Assembly: GCF_009912395.1 (NCBI RefSeq)
Contig: NZ_WNDO01000018.1
Span: 47,705 to 111,704, forward strand
DNA from: Luteibacter sp.
GTDB taxonomy: Bacteria; Pseudomonadota; Gammaproteobacteria; Xanthomonadales; Rhodanobacteraceae
DNA length: 64,000 nt
Direction: 5' to 3'
Shown here in pieces: positions 19,782 to 30,322 of this stretch; position 1 is the stretch's first letter; every line of letters begins with the position of its first letter. A program made the translations under genes and the position numbers. Below the pieces are notes generated by a model that worked only from the letters and a program-made list of their open reading frames with translations, did not search any database and had not been told where the DNA came from.

Positions 19782-20201
19782 ATGATCGACAACAAGGATC
19801 CGCTATTCGGCGTTCACGCCCAGGCCCTGGGCCTGTGGCAGCGTCGTGCCGAGGTCATTTCGTCGAACCTCGCCAACGCCGACACCCCGGGCTTTCTCGC
19901 CCGCGATCTCGACTTCCGCAAGGTGCTCACCGCCGCCACGGGTGCGGAGGAGGGCGATCGGATGTCGATGACCTCCACGTCCGACGGCCACCTAGGCGGC
20001 AATCCGGCGGTCGCCATGGCCGACGGCAACAAGCTCGCCTATCGCGTCGAGACCCAGCCGACCATGGACGGCAACACCGTGGACACCCAAATGGAGCAGG
20101 CGCAGTTCGCGAGCAACGCCATCCATTACCAGGCCTCGCTCAGCTTCATTACGGGGCAGATCCACGCCATGCGTCTCGCCATCACAGGATCCAGCTCATG
20201 A
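19782..20201 (+). CDS. flgB: Flagellar proximal rod protein FlgB
   Basis: 139 aa. N-terminal rod/hook signature (VISSNLANADTPGFLARDLDF) and a helical C-terminus. First gene of the sigma-54-driven rod-hook operon; its TGA overlaps the flgC ATG. The ribosome site AGAGAGGG precedes the ATG. Confidence 0.96.
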   Translation: MIDNKDPLFGVHAQALGLWQRRAEVISSNLANADTPGFLARDLDFRKVLTAATGAEEGDRMSMTSTSDGHLGGNPAVAMADGNKLAYRVETQPTMDGNTVDTQMEQAQFASNAIHYQASLSFITGQIHAMRLAITGSSS

Positions 20202-20611
20202 GCCTGCTCAAGATCTTCGACGTCGCCGGTTCCGGCATGGCCGCGCAGTCGGCGCGACTCAATACCACCGCCAGCAACATGGCCAACGCCGACAGCGTGG
20301 CCAGCAGCGAGGCGACGGCCTATCGCGCGAAGCAGCCGATGTTCTCGGCGGTGCAGCAGCAGGTGAACGGCCAGATGGAGAACGCCGGCGTACGCACGCT
20401 GGGCGTCACCGAAAGCCAGGCGCCCGTGCAGTCGCGCTACGAGCCCTCCAATCCGCTGGCCGACACCAATGGGTATGTCTATTCAAGCAACGTCAATCCG
20501 GTCGACGAGCTGGTCAACATGATCTCCGCGTCGCGTTCCTACCAGAACAACGTCGAAGTCATGAACAGCGCCAAGCAGCTCATGCAGAAAACGCTGGACC
20601 TGGGCAAATAA
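20198..20611 (+). CDS. flgC: Flagellar proximal rod protein FlgC
   Basis: 137 aa, with the N-terminal motif ASNMANADSVASSEATAYRA and the C-terminal rod signature NPVDELVNMISASRSYQNNVEV. It starts at the ATGA overlap with flgB. Confidence 0.96.
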   Translation: MSLLKIFDVAGSGMAAQSARLNTTASNMANADSVASSEATAYRAKQPMFSAVQQQVNGQMENAGVRTLGVTESQAPVQSRYEPSNPLADTNGYVYSSNVNPVDELVNMISASRSYQNNVEVMNSAKQLMQKTLDLGK

Positions 20612-20624
20612 GAGGTAACCAGTC

Positions 20625-21272
20625 ATGGTCGATGCGGTAGGCAACAACAGTTACGGCTCTAGTCAGTCGTCCTCCAACCAGCTTCAGCAGCAGACGCTGT
20701 CGCAGTCGGATTTCCTGAAGCTGATGGTCACGCAGATGACCAACCAGGATCCGACCAAGCCCATGGACTCCACCCAGATGGTGGCGCAGATGGCGCAGTT
20801 CTCGCAGGTCGCGGCTACGCAGGAGTTGCAGCAGTCGTTCGACGGCCTGTCGAAGAACCTCACGGGCGACCAGTTCGTGCGTGCCGCGTCGCTGGTGGGG
20901 CGCGAGGCGCTCGTCGCGTCGAAGGCCGGCAAGCTGACCAACAAGGAGATGGACGGCGCGGTGAACGTGCCCAACTCCGGCACCTACGTCAACGTGCAGA
21001 TCAAGGACAGCTCCGGCAACGTCGTGCGCACGATTTCCCTGGGCCAGCCCGACGCCGGCCTCGCCAAGTTTTCCTGGGACGGCAAGTCCGACGACGGCAC
21101 GCAGTTGCCGGACGGTGTCTACCAGATGTCCGCGACTTCCGGCGGCGACGCGATCGATACCTTCGCTCGCGGAAAGGTGGAAGGCGTGGGTGCCTCCGGC
21201 ACCGACGGAACCTACGTGCAGGTGGCCGGCTACGGTGGCGCCCTGCTCAGCCAGATCGCGCAAATCCTGTAA
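20625..21272 (+). CDS. flgD: Flagellar hook capping/assembly protein FlgD
   Basis: 215 aa. The N-terminal hook-cap region has LSQSDFLKLMVTQMTNQDP and TQMVAQMAQFSQVAATQEL. A C-terminal FlgD Ig-like/tudor region (FSWDGKSDDGTQLPDGVYQ) follows. FlgD is the scaffold needed to polymerise hook protein FlgE, the next gene. Confidence 0.96.
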   Translation: MVDAVGNNSYGSSQSSSNQLQQQTLSQSDFLKLMVTQMTNQDPTKPMDSTQMVAQMAQFSQVAATQELQQSFDGLSKNLTGDQFVRAASLVGREALVASKAGKLTNKEMDGAVNVPNSGTYVNVQIKDSSGNVVRTISLGQPDAGLAKFSWDGKSDDGTQLPDGVYQMSATSGGDAIDTFARGKVEGVGASGTDGTYVQVAGYGGALLSQIAQIL

Positions 21273-21293
21273 GTCCAGCGAGGACACTTCACC

Positions 21294-22523
21294 ATGCCTT
21301 TCGATATCGCCCTCAGCGGCATCAACGCGGCGTCTTCCGATCTGGAAGTCACCGCGAACAACATCGCCAACGTCAACACCGTGGGCTTCAAGGGCTCGCG
21401 CGCCGAGTTCTCGCAGGTCTACTCGGTGGCCGGCGAGAACCTCTCGGCCACCGCCGCCGGCAGCGGCGTGCGCGTGACCAATATCGCCCAGCAGTTCGGC
21501 GACGGCACCCTCACCCAGACCGGTAACTCGTACGACTTCGGCATCAGCGGCGCCGGATTCTTCACGTTGCGCGACGGCGCCGGCTACTCGTACAGCCGCG
21601 CGGGCAACTTCCATCCGGACGACAACGGCAACGTCGTCAACGCCACGGGCCAGCATGTGCAGGTGTATCCGCCGATCGCCGGCGGCACGGGCTTCGACAT
21701 TTCCAGCCTCAGCGACCTGAAGATCACCACGGGTTCCGCACCGGCCAAGCCCAGCGTCAACATCGGCCTGACCGCGAACCTGTCGTCCAGCGCCACCGCC
21801 CCGACGGGCGGCGCGTTCGATCCGACCAACGCGAACACCTACAACAGTTTCTCCACGTTCCAGGCCTATGACTCGCTCGGTGCCACGCACCAGGTCAACG
21901 TGTACTACGTAAAGAACGCGACCACGCCGAACACGTGGGACGTGCACATGACCATGGACGGCACCGCTGTCGGTGGTACGCAGCAGATGGCCTTCAGCTC
22001 GGGCGGCGCGATCACGACACCGGCCGGCGGCAAGCTCAACTTCGGCGCAGCCTCGCCGAACCCGGGTGCGGCGCCGATCAACCTGACGCTGGACATGAAC
22101 AAGGTGACCCAGTTCGGCGACGCGTCCGCGACCACAGCGGTCACCAACGACGGCAACCCGTCGGGCAAGTTCTCGAAGATCGACGTCGCGAAGGACGGCA
22201 CGGTCAACGCGATCTACTCCAACGGCGCGACCATTCCGCTGGGCCAGCTGGCCATCGCCACGTTCTCCAACAACCAGGGCCTGCGCCAGCTCAACGACAC
22301 CAACTGGGTGCCGTCGTCCGAGTCCGGCCAGCCGATCCGTGGCGTGGCCAACTCCGGCGATGTCGGCGTGGTGCAGTCCGGACAGCTGGAATCGTCCAAC
22401 ACCGCCGACCTGACGGCGCAGCTGGTGAACATGATCAAGGCGCAGCGCAACTACCAGGCGAACGCGCAGGTCATCTCCACCGACGACAAGCTCACGCAGA
22501 CCATCATCAACATCCGCAACTGA
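21294..22523 (+). CDS. flgE: Flagellar hook protein FlgE
   Basis: 409 aa. It starts MPFDIALSGINAASSDLEVT with ANNIANVNTVGFKGSRAEF, and ends with the hook C-terminal motif SNTADLTAQLVNMIKAQRNYQ. The variable middle is Thr/Ala/Asn-rich. Extracellular hook subunit. Confidence 0.96.
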   Translation: MPFDIALSGINAASSDLEVTANNIANVNTVGFKGSRAEFSQVYSVAGENLSATAAGSGVRVTNIAQQFGDGTLTQTGNSYDFGISGAGFFTLRDGAGYSYSRAGNFHPDDNGNVVNATGQHVQVYPPIAGGTGFDISSLSDLKITTGSAPAKPSVNIGLTANLSSSATAPTGGAFDPTNANTYNSFSTFQAYDSLGATHQVNVYYVKNATTPNTWDVHMTMDGTAVGGTQQMAFSSGGAITTPAGGKLNFGAASPNPGAAPINLTLDMNKVTQFGDASATTAVTNDGNPSGKFSKIDVAKDGTVNAIYSNGATIPLGQLAIATFSNNQGLRQLNDTNWVPSSESGQPIRGVANSGDVGVVQSGQLESSNTADLTAQLVNMIKAQRNYQANAQVISTDDKLTQTIINIRN

Positions 22524-22586
22524 GCCACCGGCCCGGTCGCGGAGTGATCCGCGCCCGGGCCCGACCCGTCCAGAAGGGACCACGCC

Positions 22587-23327
22587 ATGGATCGTTCCGT
22601 CTACGTCGCGATGACCGGTGCCACGCAGATCATGCGGGCACAGGCCGAAGTGGCGCACAACCTCGCCAACGCCAACACCACGGGCTTCAAGGCCGAACTC
22701 TCGGCCTTCCAGAGCGTGCCGGTGCAGGGCGACGGCTTGCAGACGCGCATCAACGGCGTGGCCCAGGGCACCGGCTGGGACACCTCGGCCGGCACCCAGA
22801 GCGCCACCGGCAACGATCTCGATGTCTCGGTGCAGGGCAACGGCTGGATCGCGGTGCAGGGAACCGACGGCAACGAAGGCTACACGCGCGCCGGCAACCT
22901 GCGCATCGACGCCGACGGTTTGTTGACGGACGCCCGTGGCAATCCCGTCATGGGCGGCGGCGGCCCGATCACGATCCCGCAGGCGTCCAGCGTGAAGATC
23001 GGTTCGGACGGCACGATCTCGGTCGTGCCGCTCGGCGACAGCCCGGCCGCGGTTGCCACCACGGACCGGATCAAGCTCGTAAACCCCGGCAACGACCAGC
23101 TCAGCTACGGCAGCGACGGCCTGATGCACATGAAAGACGGCAGCACGGCCCAGGCCGATGCGGACGTGCGCGTGGTGTCCGGCACCGTGGAAGCCAGCAA
23201 TGTGAACCCTTCCGAGGTGCTCGTGAAGATGATCTCGCTGTCCCGCGAGTTCGAAATGCAGGTCCGTTCCATCAAGACCGCCGACGACAACGCCCAGTCG
23301 GCATCGAAATTGCTTCAGGTGGGGTAA
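22587..23327 (+). CDS. flgF: Flagellar proximal rod protein FlgF
   Basis: 246 aa. It starts MDRSVYVAMTGATQIMRAQA, has the HNLANANTTGFKAEL signature, and its C-terminus ends NVNPSEVLVKMISLSREFEMQV. A GC-rich hairpin (CCGGGCCCG region near 22550) lies in the 63-base gap before it. The ribosome site AGAAGGGA precedes the ATG. Confidence 0.95.
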   Translation: MDRSVYVAMTGATQIMRAQAEVAHNLANANTTGFKAELSAFQSVPVQGDGLQTRINGVAQGTGWDTSAGTQSATGNDLDVSVQGNGWIAVQGTDGNEGYTRAGNLRIDADGLLTDARGNPVMGGGGPITIPQASSVKIGSDGTISVVPLGDSPAAVATTDRIKLVNPGNDQLSYGSDGLMHMKDGSTAQADADVRVVSGTVEASNVNPSEVLVKMISLSREFEMQVRSIKTADDNAQSASKLLQVG

Positions 23328-23389
23328 CCACCGTCGCGCGACGCAAAACCGTCGCCGACACGTAAAGCGCGGATGCGCAGGAGTCAACC

Positions 23390-24175
23390 ATGCTCTCGTC
23401 CCTCTGGATCGCCAAAACCGGCCTCGATGCGCAGCAGACGCGCATGGACGTCGTTTCCAACAACCTGGCCAACACCAACACCACGGGCTTCAAGCGCACC
23501 CGCGCCGAGTTCGAGGACCTGGCCTACCAGAATCGCGGCCAGGCCGGCGCGCAGACGACGGAGCAGACGCAGTCGCCGACCGGTTTCATGATCGGCACCG
23601 GCGTGCGCGTGGTCGGCACGCAGAAGATGTTCGAGCAGGGCGGTTCGCAGCAGACGGACAATCCGTTCGACGTGCGCATCGACGGTCGCGGCTTCCTGCA
23701 GGTGACGATGCCCGACGGCACGGTCGCCTATACGCGCGACGGCTCGCTCAAGCGCGACCAGAACGGCCAGATGGTCACCAACGACGGCTACCCGATCGAA
23801 CCGGCGATCACGCTGCCGCCGAACGCCACGAGCATGAGCATCGGCAAGGACGGCACGGTCAGTGTCGTCGTGCTCGGTTCCGCCACGCCGCAGACGCTGG
23901 GTCAGATCCAGCTCGCCGATTTCGTCAATCCCGCCGGCCTGGAGCCGCGCGGCGACAACCTCTACCTGGAAACCGCCGCCAGCGGCGCGCCGCAGACCGG
24001 CACCGCAGGCCTCAACGGCCTCGGCAACCTCCAGCAGAACTCCCTTGAAACCTCGAACGTGAACGTGGTCGAGGAAATGGTGAACATGATCGAGACCCAG
24101 CGCGCCTACGAGATGAATTCGAAGGCGATCTCCGCGTCCGACCAGATGCTCCAGTTCATCACCCAGAAGACCTGA
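23390..24175 (+). CDS. flgG: Flagellar distal rod protein FlgG
   Basis: 261 aa, highly typical: [42 protein letters not shown] and a C-terminus [21 protein letters not shown]. Its TGA overlaps the ATG of flgH. Confidence 0.97.
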   Translation: MLSSLWIAKTGLDAQQTRMDVVSNNLANTNTTGFKRTRAEFEDLAYQNRGQAGAQTTEQTQSPTGFMIGTGVRVVGTQKMFEQGGSQQTDNPFDVRIDGRGFLQVTMPDGTVAYTRDGSLKRDQNGQMVTNDGYPIEPAITLPPNATSMSIGKDGTVSVVVLGSATPQTLGQIQLADFVNPAGLEPRGDNLYLETAASGAPQTGTAGLNGLGNLQQNSLETSNVNVVEEMVNMIETQRAYEMNSKAISASDQMLQFITQKT

Positions 24176-24867
24176 TGAGCACCGTCATGACCCGTTTCCC
24201 CGCCCGTATCGTCATCGCCGCGCTGCCCTTCGCGCTTCTCGCGGGCTGCGCCATCGTGCCGCCCACGCCGAAGCCGATGTACACGGCGACCTTGCCGACC
24301 GATCCGACCGTGCCGGCGCAGCCGACCGGTTCGATCTACGCCGACCAGCAGTCGATGGAACTGTTCGCCGATCCGCGCGCGCATCGCGTGGGCGACATTC
24401 TGACGATCACCCTCGTCGAGTCGACCCAGGCCAGCAAGAAGGCCGCGACCAGCACCAGCAAGAAGAACGGCAACACGCTCACGTCGCCAACGCTGCTCGG
24501 CCAGGGCCTGCGCATCGGTGGCAAGACCGCCGACAGCTCGCTGGCGAGCAACAATGCGTTCGCGGGTGACGGCACGTCGAGCCAGAGCAACCAGTTGTCC
24601 GGCCAGGTCACCGTGACAGTCGCGCAGCGCCTGTCCAACGGCGCGCTGATCGTGCGCGGCGAGAAGTGGCTCACCATCAACCAGGGCGAGGAACTGGTGC
24701 GCATCTCCGGCATCGTCCGTCCGCAGGATATTTCCGCCGACAACATCGTGCCGTCCAGCCGCGTGGCCGATGCGCGCATCGAATACGTCGGCAAGGGCAC
24801 GCTGGCCGATTCGAACACCCGTGGCTGGCTATCGCGCTTCTTCGACTCGAAGTGGATGCCGTACTGA
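24175..24867 (+). CDS. flgH: Flagellar L-ring lipoprotein FlgH
   Basis: 230 aa. Lipoprotein signal peptide with lipobox LLAGC (Cys25). The mature part contains [24 protein letters not shown] and the C-terminal [22 protein letters not shown] signature. Forms the outer-membrane L-ring. Overlaps flgG and flgI by ATGA junctions. Confidence 0.97.
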   Translation: MSTVMTRFPARIVIAALPFALLAGCAIVPPTPKPMYTATLPTDPTVPAQPTGSIYADQQSMELFADPRAHRVGDILTITLVESTQASKKAATSTSKKNGNTLTSPTLLGQGLRIGGKTADSSLASNNAFAGDGTSSQSNQLSGQVTVTVAQRLSNGALIVRGEKWLTINQGEELVRISGIVRPQDISADNIVPSSRVADARIEYVGKGTLADSNTRGWLSRFFDSKWMPY

Positions 24868-25994
24868 TGAACGCCGTCGCTTCCCGTCTGCGCGCCATCG
24901 TCCGTACCGCCGTCGCGGTACTGGCGCTCGGTGCCATCTTGCCGGCGCACGCCGATCGTATCCGCGACCTCGTGCAGGTCGGTGGTGTGCGCAGCAACCA
25001 GCTGGTCGGCTACGGCCTGGTCGTGGGCCTTGATGGAAGCGGCGACCAGACCAGCCAGGCGCCCTTTACCACGCAGAGCCTGGAGAACATGCTCCAGCAG
25101 TTCGGTGTCAACGTGCCGGCGAACGTGCGTCCGCAGCTGAAGAACGCCGCGGCCGTCACCATCACCGCCGAGTTGCCGCCGTTCGCCAAGCCCGGCCAGC
25201 GCATCGACGTCACCGTGGCCTCAATCGGTAACGCCAAGAGCATTCGCGGCGGCGAGCTGCTGATGTCGCCGTTGAAGGGCGCCGACGGTCAGATCTACGC
25301 GATCGCACAGGGCAGTGTCGTCGTCGGTGGCGTCAGCGCGCAGGGCCGCAGCGGTTCCAGCGTACAGGTGAATATTTCCGCGAGCGGCCGTATTCCCGGC
25401 GGCGGCTCGATCGAGCGTAGCGTTGCCACGTCCTTCGACAAGGGCGGCGACATCATGCTCAACCTCAACACCGCCGACTTCACCACGGCGGCGCGCATCG
25501 CCGAAGCCGTCAACCGCAACTTCGGTTCCGGCACCGCCAACGCGGTGGATTCCGCCTCGGTCGCCGTGCGCGCGCCGATGGACCCGTCGCAGCGCGTCTC
25601 CTGGTTGTCCACGATCCAGGCCCTGGAGGTCACCCCGGGCGATGCGCCGGCGCGTGTGATCGTCAATTCCCGCACCGGCACCGTCGTGATCGGTTCCGAC
25701 GTGAAGGTCGGCGCGGCCGCCGTGGCCCACGGCTCCATCCAGGTCACCATCAGCGAGCAGCCGCAGGTCAGCCAACCCGGCGCGTTCAGCCGTGGCCAGA
25801 CCGCCGTTGTGCCGAGCAGCCAGGTCGCGGTGAGCGAGGATGGCGGCCACATGTTCAAGTTCGGTCCGGGTACCAGCCTGGATGCCATCGTGCGCGCCGT
25901 GAACCAGGTGGGCGCCTCGCCGAGCGACCTGATCTCGATCCTGCAGGCGCTGAAGGAATCCGGCGCCCTGCGCGCCGAACTGGTGGTGATCTGA
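24867..25994 (+). CDS. flgI: Flagellar P-ring protein FlgI
   Basis: 375 aa. Signal peptide to about residue 28 (LPAHA), then [20 protein letters not shown] and [13 protein letters not shown]. It polymerises around the rod in the periplasm with FlgA as chaperone. The start is set at the ATG overlapping the flgH stop, which yields the signal peptide. Confidence 0.97.
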   Translation: MNAVASRLRAIVRTAVAVLALGAILPAHADRIRDLVQVGGVRSNQLVGYGLVVGLDGSGDQTSQAPFTTQSLENMLQQFGVNVPANVRPQLKNAAAVTITAELPPFAKPGQRIDVTVASIGNAKSIRGGELLMSPLKGADGQIYAIAQGSVVVGGVSAQGRSGSSVQVNISASGRIPGGGSIERSVATSFDKGGDIMLNLNTADFTTAARIAEAVNRNFGSGTANAVDSASVAVRAPMDPSQRVSWLSTIQALEVTPGDAPARVIVNSRTGTVVIGSDVKVGAAAVAHGSIQVTISEQPQVSQPGAFSRGQTAVVPSSQVAVSEDGGHMFKFGPGTSLDAIVRAVNQVGASPSDLISILQALKESGALRAELVVI

Positions 25995-25995
25995 C

Positions 25996-26988
25996 ATGGC
26001 CGCCGCCTTCGATCCGCAGAGCGTCTACACGAACCTGTCCGCCCTGGGCGGACTGCGTACGGCCGCCCAGCAGGACTCGAAGGCCGCCCTGCCTGCCGTC
26101 GCCAAGCAGTTCGAATCGATCTTCACCCAGATGATGCTGAAGTCCATGCGCGACGCCAGCTCGGCGATGGGCGAAGACATCATGGGCTCGCAGGCCGGCG
26201 ACGCCTATCGCGACATGTTCGATCACCAGTTGTCGGTGACCCTGTCGCAGGGCAAGGGCATCGGCATCGCCGACATGCTGGTTCGTCAGCTGGGCGGCGT
26301 GGTCTCGGGGAAAGGCGCCAACGATCCGTTCGCCGATGTATCCGGCAGCGCGAGCACGAGCACCGCGATCTCCTCGCCGTCGGATCGCGACAGCGGCCTC
26401 ATGGATTCGCTCGAAGCCATGCTCGGCAGCGCGGGCAAGGCCGTCGGCGATGGTGCCAACGCCGTGGCGAATGCCGTCGGCAAGCTCAACATCGACGGGC
26501 CCGAAGACTTCGTGCGCAAGCTCGCCCCGCATGCGATCGAGGCCGCGCGAAAGCTTGGCGTCTCCGTGCGCGCGTTGCTGGCACAGGCCGCGCTGGAGAC
26601 CGGCTGGGGCAAGCACATGCCGGTGCAGGGCGCCACGGCCAGCAACAACATGTTCGGCATCAAGGCCGGCAGCAGCTGGGACGGCAAACGCGTCAACGTG
26701 CCGACGCTGGAATACGAAAACGGCGTGGCCGTGCGTAAGAAGGACAGCTTCCGCGCCTACGACTCGCCGTCGCAATCGTTCAAGGATTACGCCGACATGG
26801 TCTCCACCAGCCCGCGCTACGCGGCGGCGGTGGGACGGGGCGATGACATCAAGGGCTTCGCCCATGCGCTCACCCAGGGCGGTTACGCCACGGACCCGAG
26901 CTATGCGCAGAAGCTGGTGGATATCGCCAACGGTCCGGTGATGAAGCAGGCGCTTGCCGCGCTCAGCCACATCACCGACCAGCTGTAA
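25996..26988 (+). CDS. flgJ: Peptidoglycan hydrolase/rod-cap protein FlgJ
   Basis: 330 aa. Domain 1 is the rod-binding region (AKQFESIFTQMMLKSMRDA and YRDMFDHQLSVTLSQGKGIG). A Ser/Ala linker follows, and then the glucosaminidase domain (about residues 175-325) with the catalytic Glu in LLAQAALETGWGKH. The two-domain form is typical of beta/gammaproteobacteria. Confidence 0.96.
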   Translation: MAAAFDPQSVYTNLSALGGLRTAAQQDSKAALPAVAKQFESIFTQMMLKSMRDASSAMGEDIMGSQAGDAYRDMFDHQLSVTLSQGKGIGIADMLVRQLGGVVSGKGANDPFADVSGSASTSTAISSPSDRDSGLMDSLEAMLGSAGKAVGDGANAVANAVGKLNIDGPEDFVRKLAPHAIEAARKLGVSVRALLAQAALETGWGKHMPVQGATASNNMFGIKAGSSWDGKRVNVPTLEYENGVAVRKKDSFRAYDSPSQSFKDYADMVSTSPRYAAAVGRGDDIKGFAHALTQGGYATDPSYAQKLVDIANGPVMKQALAALSHITDQL

Positions 26989-27034
26989 CGCTTACGGGCC
27001 AACGAAACGCAACGGGATCCAGAAGGAAAAGACG

Positions 27035-28909
27035 ATGGCCGACTTACTGTCCACCGGCGTGTCCGGACTGCTTGCCTCGCAAGTGGGTCTGTCGACCGTC
27101 GGCCACAACATCAGCAACGCCAACACCGCGGGCTACACGCGCCAGACCACCTCGTTCAACGCGCGGGCGCCCCAGCTCTACGGCGGCATGTACATCGGCC
27201 AGGGTGCCGATGCGACCTCCGTGCAGCGCGCCTACAGCCAGTTCCTTACCCAGCAGGTGTGGGGCGCCACGTCGGGCCAAAGCCGGGCGGCGCAGTACGC
27301 GAGCCTCACCGCGTCAGTGAACAATGCCGTCAGCGGTTCGGCCAATCTGCAAAGCGCGCTGGACAACTTCTTCGGCGCGGTCAGCGACGTCGCCAACGCG
27401 CCGACCGATACGGCCAGTCGCCAGGCGCTGATCGGCAAGGCCAATTCGTTGGTCTCGACGTTCCGGTCGCTGTCGTCGCAGTTCCAACAGATCGACAAGC
27501 AGACCAACCAGCAGATCACCAGCGCGGTCAACGACGTCAACGGGCTGGCCAAGAGCATCGCGGACCTCAACGGCCAAATCCAGAAAGCCTATGCGGGCGG
27601 CGGAGCGCCGAACGACCTGCTCGACGCGCGCGATCAGGCGATCACGAAGTTGTCGGCGATCGTCGGGGTCAACGTCACCGAGAACAGCGACCACATGGTC
27701 ACGGTGGCGATCGGCAACGGCCAGCCGCTGGTGAGCGGAACCAGCGCGAGCCAGATTTCCACGGCAACGAACGAGTACGACTCCTCGCGCCTTGAAGTGG
27801 TGGGGCCTGGTGGCGGCGTCATCAGCTCGCAGCTGGGCTCAGGCTCGCTGGGCGCGGCCTTCGATTTCCGCACCAACGTGCTCGACCCGGCGCGCAACCA
27901 GCTGGGTCGTGCCGCGATCGCGATGCAGGACGCCTTCAATAAACAGCATGCCCAGGGCATCGACCTCAACGGCGATCCGGGCGGCGCGTTCTTCTCGATC
28001 AGCGACCCGGCCGTGTTCAACAGCACGAACAACAAGGGCAACGCGCAGGTGTCGGCCGTGGTCTCCGATGTCAGCAAGCTCGGTGGCTCGGACTACATCA
28101 TGCGTTACGACGGGACCAAGTGGTCCGTCACGACCACCGCGGGCGTCACGGTCCCCTCGACCGGCTCGGGTAGCGCGACCGATCCGATCGTGATCGACGG
28201 CCTGAAGATCACCGTGCCCAGCGGCACGCCGCAGGCGGGCGACAGCTTTCAGATCCAGCCGACGCGTAATGCCGCCTCGACGATTGGCGTGGCGATCAGC
28301 GACACGAACAAGATCGCCGCATCGGGGCCGCTGACCGCGACCAAGGCCTCCGGCAACACGGGTACGGGCAAGCTCGGCAACCTGACGGTCACCGACCAGA
28401 CCAACCCCAACTTCAAGACCCCGGTCACCATCGTCTTCACCTCGCCGACGACCTACACCGTCAACGGCGGCGCGCCGCAGAATTACACCGACCCGACCAC
28501 GGTCACCGGTAATGGCTGGACCCTAAAGCTCACCGGGGCCCCTGCCGCTAACGATACGTTCAACGTGAAACCGGCCACGTCCGGTAGCGGCGACAACGGA
28601 AACGCGCTCGCCCTGGCCAACGTGGCTACCAAGGGCGTGCTCGATAACGGCGCCACCACCATCGGCAAGTCCTACAGCCAGCTGATCGCCCAGGTGGGTA
28701 CGGCCGGCGCGCAGGCGAACACCGCGCAGGATGCGCAGCAGAGCATCTACGACAGCGCCATGTCCGCCCAGCAGAGCCTGTCGGGCGTGAACCTGGACGA
28801 AGAGGCGTCGAACCTGCTGCGTTACCAGCAGGCGTACGCCGCGTCGGCCCAGGTGATCAACGCGGCGAACACGATCTTCAGTTCCCTTCTTTCCGCGGTG
28901 CGAGGCTGA
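27035..28909 (+). CDS. flgK: Hook-filament junction protein 1, FlgK (HAP1)
   Basis: 624 aa. It starts MADLLSTGVSGLLASQVGLS with GHNISNANTAGYTRQT, and the C-terminus contains SGVNLDEEASNLLRYQQAYAASAQVI. The length is at the long end for the family because of a beta-rich central insertion (about residues 340-520). The ATG at 27035 follows AGAAGGAAAAG; upstream in-frame ATGs precede the conserved N-terminus and are not used. Confidence 0.96.
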   Translation: MADLLSTGVSGLLASQVGLSTVGHNISNANTAGYTRQTTSFNARAPQLYGGMYIGQGADATSVQRAYSQFLTQQVWGATSGQSRAAQYASLTASVNNAVSGSANLQSALDNFFGAVSDVANAPTDTASRQALIGKANSLVSTFRSLSSQFQQIDKQTNQQITSAVNDVNGLAKSIADLNGQIQKAYAGGGAPNDLLDARDQAITKLSAIVGVNVTENSDHMVTVAIGNGQPLVSGTSASQISTATNEYDSSRLEVVGPGGGVISSQLGSGSLGAAFDFRTNVLDPARNQLGRAAIAMQDAFNKQHAQGIDLNGDPGGAFFSISDPAVFNSTNNKGNAQVSAVVSDVSKLGGSDYIMRYDGTKWSVTTTAGVTVPSTGSGSATDPIVIDGLKITVPSGTPQAGDSFQIQPTRNAASTIGVAISDTNKIAASGPLTATKASGNTGTGKLGNLTVTDQTNPNFKTPVTIVFTSPTTYTVNGGAPQNYTDPTTVTGNGWTLKLTGAPAANDTFNVKPATSGSGDNGNALALANVATKGVLDNGATTIGKSYSQLIAQVGTAGAQANTAQDAQQSIYDSAMSAQQSLSGVNLDEEASNLLRYQQAYAASAQVINAANTIFSSLLSAVRG

Positions 28910-28911
28910 TC

Positions 28912-30108
28912 ATGCGCATATCGACTTCATGGGGGCAGCAGCAGGCGGTCAACGCCATGCTCGACCGCCAGTACCAACTCTCGCAGACCCAGATCGCGCT
29001 CGCCAACGGAAAGGCCATCCAGACGCCATCGGACAACCCGTCGGCAGCCGCGCGCGCCGTGGACGTCACCTCGGCGTCCGCGCAGAACGACCAGTACACG
29101 CGCAATATCCAGTCGGCGAGCAACCGCCTGGGCACGGAAGAGCAGGCGTTGAACTCGGCCAACGACATCATGGACCGTATCCGCACGCTGACCCTGCAAG
29201 GCATGAACGGTACGCAGACCGACGAGTCGCGCAAGTCGATCGCCGCGGAGCTTCGGCAGAACCTGCAGGCGCTCGTGGGCCTGGCCAATACGCGGGACGG
29301 GCAGGGCGAGTACATCTTCGGCGGCACGCGAACCGGCTCGCAGCCGTTCACGATCAGCGACCTGTCCGTGACCTACTCGGGAGACCAGGGCCAGCGCATG
29401 GTCGCGGCCGGCCCGGGCATGCAGGTGGCGACGGGTGACGACGGCGATACGGTATTCATGTCGATCAAGGGCGGCAACGGCACCTTCGTGACCACCGCCG
29501 GCGCGTCCAATACCGGTAGCGCGGTGGTCGGCAGCACCTCGGTCACCGACGCCTCGGCGTGGGACGGCAAGAACTACGCGATCAACTTCACTTCGCCGAC
29601 CACGTACGAGATACGCGACGTGGCCAACCCGACGGCCCCGCCGATTTCCACGGGTACCTACTCGGGAGACAGCGGCTCGATCCAGTTCAAGGGTGCGCAG
29701 ATCAACATCACCGGTACGCCTGCGACGGGCGATACCTTCTCGGTGAGCCCGTCGTCGTCGCAGGATATGTTCTCCACCGTTGCGGGCATCATCAGCGCCC
29801 TCGAAGCACCGGGTGGCGGACCGGCGATGAACAACAAGCTCAACGCCCAGCTCCTGAGCCTCGACCAGGTGAAGAGCAACTCCATGAACACGATCACCCA
29901 GATCGGTGCGCGGATGAACGTGCTGGACCAGCAGACCTCCATCGGCAGCGATGCCAGCCTGCAATACCAGACCACGATCTCCAACCTGACCGAACTGGAC
30001 TACGCCAGCGCGGCCAGCAAGTTCAGTCAGCAGCAGGTGGCACTGGATGCGGCGCAGCAGGCCTATGTGAAATTGCAGAACCTGAATCTGTTCAATTATC
30101 TCAAGTAA
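28912..30108 (+). CDS. flgL: Hook-filament junction protein 3, FlgL (HAP3)
   Basis: 398 aa. Flagellin-like N-terminus (MRISTSWGQQQAVNAMLDRQ, then NPSAAARAVDV) and a helical C-terminus with DYASAASKFSQQQVALDAAQ. Last gene of the flgB operon; a strong terminator follows. Confidence 0.95.
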   Translation: MRISTSWGQQQAVNAMLDRQYQLSQTQIALANGKAIQTPSDNPSAAARAVDVTSASAQNDQYTRNIQSASNRLGTEEQALNSANDIMDRIRTLTLQGMNGTQTDESRKSIAAELRQNLQALVGLANTRDGQGEYIFGGTRTGSQPFTISDLSVTYSGDQGQRMVAAGPGMQVATGDDGDTVFMSIKGGNGTFVTTAGASNTGSAVVGSTSVTDASAWDGKNYAINFTSPTTYEIRDVANPTAPPISTGTYSGDSGSIQFKGAQINITGTPATGDTFSVSPSSSQDMFSTVAGIISALEAPGGGPAMNNKLNAQLLSLDQVKSNSMNTITQIGARMNVLDQQTSIGSDASLQYQTTISNLTELDYASAASKFSQQQVALDAAQQAYVKLQNLNLFNYLK

Positions 30109-30131
30109 TCCCCGCATTACCTGCGAGTGAT

Positions 30132-30161
30132 AAAAAAGGCGGCCTTTGGGCCGCCTTTTTT
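30132..30161 (+). terminator. Rho-independent terminator of the flgB-flgL operon
   Basis: Stem AAAAAGGCGGCC / GGCCGCCTTTTT with a TTTG loop and a T run, 24 bases after flgL. Confidence 0.93.
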
Positions 30162-30214
30162 CATTGCGCAAATAATCTGCCGGATTGGCTTGTGGGCGAC
30201 TGTGAAAAATGCCC

Positions 30215-30241
30215 TAAACCCTGAACGCAATGTGCCGATAC
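30215..30241 (+). promoter_or_regulatory. Distal sigma-28 promoter of fliC
   Basis: TAAACCCT, an 11-base gap, then GCCGATAC. The TAAA and GCCGATA cores match the FliA consensus. It lies 202 bases before the fliC ATG. Confidence 0.72.
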
Positions 30242-30322
30242 ACCCCCTGACAGCGGCTGGGCGGGGCATTCCTGCTGGAGCCCGGTCAATCGAAGTGGAT
30301 TCACTTCGCTGCAAAAAAGTCC

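Noticed and set aside
20580..23387. A 935-codon minus-strand open frame opposite flgD-flgE-flgF
   Set aside because: It is the reverse-strand shadow of three certain flagellar genes at high GC. The product is a Val/Gly/Arg/His-rich string without domains.
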